From CAYLNK01 sp964384675 (GTDB lineage: Bacteria; Acidobacteriota; Thermoanaerobaculia; UBA5066), in NCBI GenBank assembly GCA_964384675.1, contig CAYLNK010000304.1, forward strand, positions 1 to 8,404: a stretch of DNA of 8,404 bases. Direction: 5' to 3'. The notes under the pieces were generated by a model that saw nothing but the letters and a program-made list of their open reading frames with translations, was not told where the DNA came from and searched no databases. Positions 1 to 6,032 of the stretch are shown one piece after another (the stretch's first letter is position 1; each line of letters starts with the position of its first letter). A program made the translations under genes and the position numbers.

Positions 1-332
1 CGGGGGGCGGCGCCCGCCGGCGAGACCAGCGCCTCGAGCAGGTCGGCGTCGGCGTCGACGGCCCAGCCGACGTGCGACTCGGCGCGCCCGAGGGAGGAGA
101 GGCCGTGGGCGGCCAGCCGGTCCTGGAGGCTCCGGATGTCCCGGCGGCGGAGGGCGACGTAGTGCAGCAGATTCCGCGCGCTCGGCCGGTTCGGCTCGGG
201 AAGCTCGGCGAGGACGGAGGCGGCGGCGGTCTCGGCCCGGTCCAGCTCGGCGCGCAGCGAACGGAGCTCCCGCGCGAGGGCCATCCGCTCGTCGACCTCG
301 GTCGGAGAGCGCCGGGACGGTCGCTTCGGCAT
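1..332 (-). CDS. Atypical pyruvate kinase, N-terminal fragment (runs off left edge)
   Basis: About 110 codons of a minus-strand gene are visible, beginning MPKRPSRRSPTEVDERM. The segment SARNLLHYVALRRRDIR (about residues 51-67) followed by LGLSSLGRAESHV-like residues (about 78-90, here HGLSSLGRAESHV) matches from memory the helical N-terminal extension of the long, atypical pyruvate kinases of several bacteria. These place the extension ahead of the phosphoenolpyruvate-binding barrel. The barrel and its catalytic residues lie outside the window, so activity cannot be judged. The start at 332 is supported by GAGAGG three bases upstream and by the end of coding-like sequence there. The gene is transcribed divergently from the receptor operon and shares the 333-550 control region. 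The family call rests on the extension alone, which also occurs in proteins annotated only as pyruvate-kinase-like. Confidence 0.62.
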   Translation of the reverse strand, partial: MPKRPSRRSPTEVDERMALARELRSLRAELDRAETAAASVLAELPEPNRPSARNLLHYVALRRRDIRSLQDRLAAHGLSSLGRAESHVGWAVDADADLLEALVSPAGAAP

Positions 333-431
333 ACGCCTCTCGAACGGCACCGCCAGGCGGCGGCGTCAGACCCGTCGGTGTGTCCCCCCGTCACCGGGAG
401 GGCCACGCGTTAACACCATGTCGCCTTCCGC

Positions 432-460
432 TTGACACGGCCATGAACCAGATGAATCAT
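432..460 (+). promoter_or_regulatory. Putative sigma70 promoter of the receptor operon
   Basis: A perfect -35 hexamer TTGACA (432-437) is followed after 17 bp by AATCAT (455-460), a four-of-six match to TATAAT. It lies in the only visibly AT-richer stretch of the window, about 90 bp upstream of the receptor start, and nothing coding covers it. Transcription would begin near 467. This is pattern evidence only, and the -10 box is imperfect. Confidence 0.45.
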
Positions 461-470
461 GCATCGATAA

Positions 471-492
471 ACATACCGAGCGTTCGGTTTGT
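471..492. promoter_or_regulatory. TetR-type operator-like palindrome
   Basis: This is a 22-bp inverted repeat whose core reads ACCGAGCGTTCGGT (475-488). Nine of the eleven base pairs of the two arms are complementary; the mismatched pairs are 474/489 and 480/483. Length and the ACCGA/TCGGT half-sites are typical of TetR-family operators. Several regulators of fatty-acid or phenylacetate metabolism in that family (PfmR of Thermus, as I recall) use similar TACCGA...TCGGT sites. It sits directly downstream of the predicted transcription start, where a bound repressor would block the operon. No regulator gene lies in this window. A site for another dimeric regulator is possible. Confidence 0.5.
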
Positions 493-538
493 GTGATCGA
501 GACGAGCGGCACGAAGGGGCGGGACGATGCGGCAGGAA

Positions 539-544
539 GGGAGG
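539..544 (+). promoter_or_regulatory. Ribosome binding site that decides the receptor start
   Basis: GGGAGG lies six bases before the ATG at 551. It favours that start over the in-frame ATG at 527, which would add eight residues ahead of the positively charged signal-peptide start MKKKR. A weaker purine run (about 513-523) precedes the 527 ATG, so that start is not excluded. Confidence 0.65.
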
Positions 545-550
545 ACGGCG

Positions 551-3337
551 ATGAAGAAGAAGAGGTTGGGATCGGCGGGCGGGCCGGGACGGGTCTTCGG
601 GGCCCTCCTGGCGCTGGCGGCGGCAGCCGGCTTCGTCACGAGCCCGCGGGCGGCGGCGCAGGTGGCGGACGCGGTGGTCGAGGTGACCGTGGTGGACGAC
701 GCCGGCGTCGCGATGCCCGGCGTGACGATCGAGGTCCGGCGCGCGGAGACCGGCTTCGTGAGGGCCGCGACGTCCGACGTCCGCGGCGGGGCGCGCTTCC
801 CGAACCTCGCCCCGGCGAGCTACGCCGTCAAGGCGACGCTCTCCGGCTTCTCGCCGATCGAGGAGACGATCGTCCTGCGGGTCGGCCAGACCGCCAAGGT
901 GAAGATGGGTCTCCGTGCGGCGAGGACGGAGTCCGTCACCGTGACGGGCGAGGTCCCCCTCGTCGACGTCTTCAAGTCGGATTCGTCCACGAACATCGTG
1001 CCGGAGCAGATCCAGGCGCTCCCGGTCCTGGACCGCGACTTCCAGAAGCTCGCGTTCATCGCACCGGGCGTCCAGCGCGAACGCGGAGCCTTCCGGTTCA
1101 TCTCGGGCGGGCCGGTCATCGGCGCCGGCGGAAACGCCAGCCAGTCGACGATCCTGGTGGACGGGGTCGACTTCACCGATCCGACGCTCGGGCTCGCCAA
1201 GACGCGCTTCAGCCAGGACGCGATCTCCGAGTTCCGCGTCGTCCAGAACCGGTTCGACACCGAGGTCGGCGGCTCCGCCGGCGGCGCGCTCTCGATCATC
1301 ACCCGCTCCGGCACGAACGACTTCAAGGGCACCGTCTTCGGCTTCTACCGGGCCGATGGCCTCCGGGCCAAGGGCGCGCTCGAGCAGGAGTCGAGCGCCG
1401 ACCTCTACAAGGGGCAGTTCGGATTGACGCTCGGGGGCCCGATCGTGAAGGACCAGACGCACTTCTTCGCGTCCCTCGAGCAGGTCACGGCCTCCTCCCC
1501 GATCCTCTTCCGTCCCGGCGGCGCCTACGCGTCGTTGGCGGCCGACCTCGGCCATCCGTACCACCAGACGCTCGCCTTCGTCGGCCTCGACCAGCGCCTC
1601 TCTGACACGGGCAACCTCTCCGCCAAGCTCGACTACGAGCGGTACCGCGAGAACAACTTCCGTGTCGGCGGCGTCGTCGACGTCTCCTCCGGGCAGGAGC
1701 TGAACCGCGACAACCTGAACCTGGCGCTCGGCTTCGTGCAGGCGCTCGGATCGACGGCGACCAACGAGCTCCGCGGCCAGATCGGGAAGCGGAAGTACCA
1801 GGAGCCGCCGGCCACGTCCGGCCCCTCCCAGTGGTTCACCGGCGGCGTCACCCTCCAGCGCGGCGGCAGCATCTACGGCGACCTCCTGGGCGAGGGGACG
1901 CAGTGGGAGCTGAAGGACTCGATCAGCAAGCAGCTCGTCGGCTCCTCGGGCTCGCACGACCTCAAGCTCGGAGTCGGCGTCCAGCGCGTCGTCGACACGT
2001 CCCGGATCGACACGTACGCCACAGGCCTCCTCTACTACGCGACCGACTCGGCGGCCGCCCCGGCTCTCTACCTGTACGGCCAGGGCTCTAGCGAGGTCAC
2101 CGCGAACACGACCAAGCTCTCGGCGTTCCTGCAGGACGCGTGGCGGCCCCTCTCGAACCTCTCGGTCACCGCCGGCGTCCGGTACGACTTCGACTCCAAC
2201 GGCAACAACCCCGACTTCACGCATCCCCTCGTCCCCGAGGCGCGCGGCCGGGACACGAACAACATCCAGCCCCGTCTCTCCCTGTCGTGGGACGTCACCA
2301 ACGACGGGCAGAACGTCGTCCGCGGCGGCGCCGGGATCTTCACCGGCCGCTACCTCCTCCTCCCGGCCGAGCAGGAGCTCGCGCTCAACGGCGTCACGGG
2401 ACGCAAGCTCCGCACGCGCGTGGCGCTGCCGGGCCTCCCGATCGACCCGAGCAACCCGGAGAACACCGGCTTCCTCCTCCCGACCATCGATATCGCCCTC
2501 ATCGACACCGAGCTCGTCGCCCCCGAGGCGACCCAGGCCACGATCGGGTTCACCCGCAAGCTCGGCAACACCGGGCTCTACGCCGACCTCGAGGCGATCT
2601 ACGTCAAGGGCCGGAACGAGATCACGATCCGCGACAAGAACTGGAAGGGGAACGTCACCGGCGGGCGGTTCTACGCCCAGTACGGACAGGTCAACACCTA
2701 CACGAACGACGGTCGCTCCGAATACAAGGCGCTCGTCTTCAGCGTGAACGGCTCCCTCAAGGGCGGGCACGTCGTGACCGCGTCCCTCACCGCGGGCAGC
2801 AAGCGCAACGTCAGCGACGACTTCAGCCCGGAGTTCCCGACCGGCTATCCCAACGACCCGGCGGACATCGAGGCCGAGTACGGGCGCGGCCGCTCGTCCG
2901 AGCGGCTCCACCTGGTGATGAGCGGAGTGATCCGGGCCCCGTGGGGAATCACGGTCGCCCCGATCTACGAGTACGGATCGGGCCAGCCGTTCACCCACCG
3001 CCTCGGCTACGACTACAACGGCGACGGCAAGAACTCCGACCGGCCGGCCGGAGTCGACCGCTTCGGCGAGGACGGCCCTCCGTTCCGCCAGCTGAGCCTC
3101 CGGATCGCCAAGAGCGTCGCCTTCGGCTCCGGGCCGAGCCTCGAGCTGATGGTCGAGGGCTTCAACCTCTTCAACACGGTCAACTACGACGTGACCTCGG
3201 TGGACGGCGCCGAGTTCTTCTCCGGGCCGACGCTCGCGAACAAGAACCTCGCCTACGTCAGGAACCCGAATTTCGGCCGCTTCAACGCCACCCTTCCGGG
3301 CCGCGAGATCCAGCTCGGCCTCCGGCTCTCCTTCTAG
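551..3337 (+). CDS. TonB-dependent receptor, Oar-like, with carboxypeptidase-regulatory-like domain
   Basis: This is an outer-membrane beta-barrel receptor of 928 residues that would take up a large or hydrophobic ligand using TonB energy. Residues 1-37 form a signal peptide (MKKKR, a hydrophobic core at about 16-30, probable cleavage after the AAA near 34-36). Residues about 41-121 are a carboxypeptidase-regulatory-like Ig-type domain, with VEVTVVDDAGVAMPGVTI and a central NLAPASYAVKATLSGF. A TonB-box-like ESVTVTG (127-133) leads into the plug at about 140-255, which has ILVDGVDFTD and GGSAGGALSIITRSGTN. The rest is barrel, with alternating aromatic strands, a DYNGDGKNSD loop (about 821-830) common in Oar-type receptors, and a C-terminal phenylalanine (LGLRLSF) as in Bam substrates. 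I see no cysteine in the protein. It is first in a dense plus-strand run, and only 7 bp separate it from the next gene. The ligand cannot be inferred; the lipid-type enzymes downstream suggest a fatty or aromatic acid derivative. Confidence 0.93.
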   Translation: MKKKRLGSAGGPGRVFGALLALAAAAGFVTSPRAAAQVADAVVEVTVVDDAGVAMPGVTIEVRRAETGFVRAATSDVRGGARFPNLAPASYAVKATLSGFSPIEETIVLRVGQTAKVKMGLRAARTESVTVTGEVPLVDVFKSDSSTNIVPEQIQALPVLDRDFQKLAFIAPGVQRERGAFRFISGGPVIGAGGNASQSTILVDGVDFTDPTLGLAKTRFSQDAISEFRVVQNRFDTEVGGSAGGALSIITRSGTNDFKGTVFGFYRADGLRAKGALEQESSADLYKGQFGLTLGGPIVKDQTHFFASLEQVTASSPILFRPGGAYASLAADLGHPYHQTLAFVGLDQRLSDTGNLSAKLDYERYRENNFRVGGVVDVSSGQELNRDNLNLALGFVQALGSTATNELRGQIGKRKYQEPPATSGPSQWFTGGVTLQRGGSIYGDLLGEGTQWELKDSISKQLVGSSGSHDLKLGVGVQRVVDTSRIDTYATGLLYYATDSAAAPALYLYGQGSSEVTANTTKLSAFLQDAWRPLSNLSVTAGVRYDFDSNGNNPDFTHPLVPEARGRDTNNIQPRLSLSWDVTNDGQNVVRGGAGIFTGRYLLLPAEQELALNGVTGRKLRTRVALPGLPIDPSNPENTGFLLPTIDIALIDTELVAPEATQATIGFTRKLGNTGLYADLEAIYVKGRNEITIRDKNWKGNVTGGRFYAQYGQVNTYTNDGRSEYKALVFSVNGSLKGGHVVTASLTAGSKRNVSDDFSPEFPTGYPNDPADIEAEYGRGRSSERLHLVMSGVIRAPWGITVAPIYEYGSGQPFTHRLGYDYNGDGKNSDRPAGVDRFGEDGPPFRQLSLRIAKSVAFGSGPSLELMVEGFNLFNTVNYDVTSVDGAEFFSGPTLANKNLAYVRNPNFGRFNATLPGREIQLGLRLSF

Positions 3338-3344
3338 GCGCGCC

Positions 3345-4121
3345 ATGGCGATCGAGACGGGTCTTCGGGGTCGCACCGTCATCGTGACGGGGGGCGGGGC
3401 CGGGATCGGCCGCGCGACGGTCCTGGCGTTCGCCAGGCAAGGGGCGAAGGTCTCCGCGTGGGACGTCGACACCGGCGCCGCCGAGGCGCTCCTGGCCGAG
3501 GCCGGCCCGGACGTCGAGCTGCGGGCCGTCGACGTGACCGACGCGGCCGCCGTCGAGACGGCGGTGGCGGCGGTCGTCGGGCGCTGGGGCGGAGTCGACG
3601 TCCTCGTCAACAACGCCGGCATCGTCCGCGACGCGCAGCTCGTCAAGTGGAAGGACGGCGCCGCCGTCGCGACCATGTCCGACGCGCAGTTCGACGCGGT
3701 GATCGCCGTCAACCTCAAGGGCGTCTTCAACGGCACGCGGGCCGTGGCGCCGCGGATGATCGCGGCGGGCCGGGGGGTGATCCTCTCGGCCTCCTCGGTC
3801 GTCGGCCTCTACGGCAACTTCGGGCAGACCAACTACACGGCGACCAAGGCCGGCGTGATCGCGATGACGCAGACCTGGGCGCGCGAGCTCGGCAGGTACG
3901 GCATCCGCGTGAACGCGGTGGCGCCGGGCTTCATCGCCACCGAGATCCTGAAGGCGATGCCCGAGAAGGTGATCCAGGGGATGGTGTCGCACACGCCGGT
4001 GGGCCGGATGGGGACGCCCGAGGACATCGCCCAGGCGTACGTCTGGCTGGCGTCTGACGCGGCCTCGTTCGTGCACGGCATCGTCCTGTCGGTGGACGGC
4101 GGGCTCGTGGTGGGGACGTAG
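3345..4121 (+). CDS. Short-chain dehydrogenase/reductase, FabG-like (3-oxoacyl reductase type)
   Basis: This is a cytoplasmic NAD(P)-dependent oxidoreductase of 258 residues, the normal length for classical SDRs. The cofactor motif TGGGAGIG is at 15-22, DV at 63-64 and NNAG at 89-92. The catalytic residues are N123, S151, Y164 and K168 (YTATK). APGF follows the sixth strand and DGG is near the C terminus. The acidic D40 at the end of the second strand argues for NAD(H) over NADP(H). Between NNAG and N123 it is about nine residues longer than Escherichia coli FabG. The likely reaction is interconversion of a 3-hydroxy and a 3-oxo group on an acyl thioester; the KASIII-like and ligase neighbours support an acyl substrate. 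No Shine-Dalgarno sequence is evident in the 7-bp gap after the receptor, so translation may be coupled. A sterol- or alcohol-type SDR is an alternative. Confidence 0.88.
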   Translation: MAIETGLRGRTVIVTGGGAGIGRATVLAFARQGAKVSAWDVDTGAAEALLAEAGPDVELRAVDVTDAAAVETAVAAVVGRWGGVDVLVNNAGIVRDAQLVKWKDGAAVATMSDAQFDAVIAVNLKGVFNGTRAVAPRMIAAGRGVILSASSVVGLYGNFGQTNYTATKAGVIAMTQTWARELGRYGIRVNAVAPGFIATEILKAMPEKVIQGMVSHTPVGRMGTPEDIAQAYVWLASDAASFVHGIVLSVDGGLVVGT

Positions 4122-4123
4122 CC

Positions 4124-5119
4124 GTGGCGCCGCCGCGCGTCGCGCGCATCGTCTCGACCGGCCTCTACCTGCCGGAGATCGAGATCACCAACGACGAGCT
4201 GAAGCGGCGGATCCCGGCCGCCGCCGAGGCGATCGACAAGCTGGCCGAGGCGACCGGCATCGCCCGGCGCTGGTGGGCGCCCGAGGAATGGGCCACGTCG
4301 GACCTGGCGGTCCGCGCGGCGCGGATCGCGCTCGAGAAGGCGGGCCGCACCCCGAAGGACGTCGACCTGATCGTCCTCGGCACCGACTCGCCCGACTACG
4401 TCACGCCGGCCACGTCGGTCGTCGTGCAGCACAAGCTGGGCGCCACGAACGCCGGCACCTTCGACGTCGGCTGCGCGTGCGCCTCGTTCCCCACGGGCCT
4501 CGCCATCGCCTCGGGGCTGATCGCCGCGAATCCGGCGCTCGAGACGGTCGTCGTGGTCGGCGCGTACCTGATGCACAAGCTCGCCGACCCGACCGACCCG
4601 CTCAATTTCCTGTACGGCGACGGCGCGGGGGCCGCGGTGCTCGAGGCCGGGGAGACACCCGGCTTCGTGGCGTCGGCCTTCTCCGCCGACGGCTCGTACC
4701 ACGATCACTGGGGTCTCTACTCGGGCGGGACGGCCGAGCCGGCCACAGAGGCGTCGGTGCGCGAGGGCCGGACCAAGGTGCGGATGCTGAAGCGCTATCC
4801 GCCCGAGGTGAACCACGAGGGGTGGCCGCGGATCGTCCGCCGGCTCGTGGAGCAGGCGGGTGTGGCGATGACCGACCTCGACCTCGTCGTCTTCTCGCAG
4901 GTGCGGAAGCCGTCGATCGAGGTCGTCATGGCGGACCTGGGCCTCCCGATGACGAAAACGCACACGATCATGGAGGAGATGGGCTACACGGGCTCGGCTT
5001 GCCTCGGGATGGCTCTCGACGACGCGCTGGTGAAGGGCCGGGTCCGCGCCGGGAGCCTGGTGGCGCTCGTCGGGTCGGGAGTCGGGTACAACCAGGCCGG
5101 TACGATCTTCCGGCTCTGA
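4124..5119 (+). CDS. Ketosynthase III (FabH)-like thiolase-fold enzyme with altered active site
   Basis: The protein has 331 residues, as expected for the KASIII family. GTG 4124 is chosen because it lies 2 bp after the SDR stop, has GGGGA seven bases upstream, and opens directly into the family-typical start RVARIVSTGLYLPE. ITNDEL (21-26), TGIARRWW (44-51), YGDGAGAAV (164-172) and the C-terminal GSGVGYNQAG are KASIII hallmarks. The nucleophile is C119, in DVGCACASF aligned on FabH DVNAACSGF. The usual HQAN histidine is replaced by S258 (FSQVRKPS), and the GN asparagine by Y288 (GYTGSA). H280 lies between them and could be an alternative base. KASIII enzymes condense or transfer acyl groups from CoA or carrier protein; without the His/Asn pair, decarboxylative condensation of malonyl-ACP is doubtful. 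Acyl transfer, non-decarboxylative Claisen chemistry (as in OleA, which keeps His/Asn) or retro-Claisen cleavage are alternatives. The fold is secure, the reaction is not. Confidence 0.85.
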   Translation: MAPPRVARIVSTGLYLPEIEITNDELKRRIPAAAEAIDKLAEATGIARRWWAPEEWATSDLAVRAARIALEKAGRTPKDVDLIVLGTDSPDYVTPATSVVVQHKLGATNAGTFDVGCACASFPTGLAIASGLIAANPALETVVVVGAYLMHKLADPTDPLNFLYGDGAGAAVLEAGETPGFVASAFSADGSYHDHWGLYSGGTAEPATEASVREGRTKVRMLKRYPPEVNHEGWPRIVRRLVEQAGVAMTDLDLVVFSQVRKPSIEVVMADLGLPMTKTHTIMEEMGYTGSACLGMALDDALVKGRVRAGSLVALVGSGVGYNQAGTIFRL

Positions 5120-5129
5120 GGTGGCGCCG

Positions 5130-6032
5130 ATGGCGAGGATCGCGGTCGTCGTCCTCCTTGTCCTTCTGGCCGTCGGAGCCGTGCTCACGCTCCGCTTCGT
5201 GCGGAACCCGCTGGCGGCCCTGGCACGCCGGAATCGGGCGGCGCTCGGGCAGGCGGGCCTGACGCGCGTCTCGCTCGATACCCCCGCCGGGCCGCTCGTC
5301 TACTGGAAGGGCGGCTCCGGGCCCCGCGTGGTCCTCCTGCACGGGGCGGGGGACCAGGCCGGGAGCTGGTCGGCGGTCGCGACCCGGCTCGCCGGCGGCT
5401 TCTCGCTCGTGGTCCCCGACCTCCCGGGCCACGGCGACAGCGCCCCTTTGGCCGGGCCGATCGCGATGGGATCGATCGTCGACGGGGTGACCCGGCTCCT
5501 CGAGAAGGAGGGGAGCGCCGTCGTCGTCGGGAACTCGCTCGGCGCGTTCGCGGCCTCCTCGGTCGCGGTCGCGAGGCCCGACCTCGTCACACGGCTCGTC
5601 CTCGTCAACGGAGGGCCGATCCTGGGCGAGCGTCCCGACCTTTCGCTCGCGCCCAGGAGCCGTGAGGAGGCGCGACGCCTCATGGAGGAGATCCGCGACC
5701 CGGCGAGCCCGAAGGTGCCGGGCTTCGTGCTCGACGATGTCGTGCGGCAGGCGCGGAGCGGTCCGCTGTCGCGCCTCGTCCCGGGCGAGATGGTGCCGTT
5801 CCTGCTGGACGGAAAGCTCGGCTCCCTCCGCGCCCCGGTCGACCTCGTCTGGGGCGCGTCGGACCGGATGGTGCCTCTCACGTACGCCGAACGGCTCCGG
5901 GCCGGGCTCCCGGCGGCGCGGCTCACGACGGTCGAGCGGTGCGGGCACGTCCCCCACGTCGAGTGCGCGGAGCGCTTCGCCGGGGCCCTCGCGAAGGTCC
6001 TCGCGTCGCCCGCTCCGGTGGCGAGCCGATGA
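5130..6032 (+). CDS. Membrane-anchored alpha/beta hydrolase
   Basis: A hydrolase of 300 residues. Residues about 4-22 form one hydrophobic helix after MAR, predicting a membrane anchor or uncleaved signal. The catalytic domain follows: HGAG (71-74, oxyanion region), DLPGHGDS (97-104), nucleophile elbow GNSLG with S136, acid D245 in WGASDRMVP, and H273 in CGHVPHVE. The complete Ser-Asp-His triad supports esterase, thioesterase or related activity. The ATG at 5130 is preferred over an in-frame GTG at 5121 because AGGTGG sits five bases upstream and MARIAVV gives a tidy anchor start. The gene begins 10 bp after the KASIII-like stop and ends inside the ATGA shared with the ligase. By position it would cleave a product or substrate of those enzymes, perhaps at the membrane. 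It resembles the MhpC/BchO-type branch; it has an OleB-like position but an anchor that I do not associate with OleB. Confidence 0.85.
   Translation: MARIAVVVLLVLLAVGAVLTLRFVRNPLAALARRNRAALGQAGLTRVSLDTPAGPLVYWKGGSGPRVVLLHGAGDQAGSWSAVATRLAGGFSLVVPDLPGHGDSAPLAGPIAMGSIVDGVTRLLEKEGSAVVVGNSLGAFAASSVAVARPDLVTRLVLVNGGPILGERPDLSLAPRSREEARRLMEEIRDPASPKVPGFVLDDVVRQARSGPLSRLVPGEMVPFLLDGKLGSLRAPVDLVWGASDRMVPLTYAERLRAGLPAARLTTVERCGHVPHVECAERFAGALAKVLASPAPVASR

Larger units (their letters stand above)
333..550. other. Divergent intergenic control region
   Basis: This is the only gap over 30 bp in the window. Its left part (333 to about 410) is GC-rich leader of the minus-strand gene, with nothing distinctive beyond GAGAGG at its start codon. 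Its middle (about 411-495) is unusually AT-rich for this genome and holds the promoter and palindrome listed separately. I could not find a convincing minus-strand -35/-10 pair, although the pyruvate-kinase-like gene must be driven from here or further right. No small gene or RNA structure is evident. Confidence 0.6.

Noticed and set aside
375..412. Possible hairpin in the CCCCCCGTCACCGGGAGGG stretch as a terminator
   Set aside because: The stem would be only about three to four pairs with no following T run on either strand, and both flanking genes are transcribed away from it.
72..413. Plus-strand open frame of 113 codons at the left edge
   Set aside because: It is the shadow of the minus-strand gene, whose frame gives the recognisable SARNLLHY and LSSLGRAESHV motifs and has a ribosome binding site.
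442..461. CATGA ... TCATG inverted repeat inside the promoter spacer and -10 region
   Set aside because: Arms of five bases with a 10-bp gap are expected by chance in a short AT-richer stretch and are far weaker than the 471-492 palindrome.
493..3387. Long plus-strand alternative frames within the receptor gene (for example 493-1605 and 2140-3387)
   Set aside because: Arginine/proline-rich frame-shifted shadows without any motif; the receptor frame is continuous and complete, so no frameshift is needed.
410..3736. A 1108-codon open frame antisense to the receptor, and similar long antisense frames at 3833-5188 and 5300-7387
   Set aside because: In very GC-rich DNA, strong G/C third-position bias removes stops from opposite frames. 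The translations are low-complexity, rich in Arg, Ala, Glu, Asp and Gly, show no domain motif, and overlap genes with complete family signatures.
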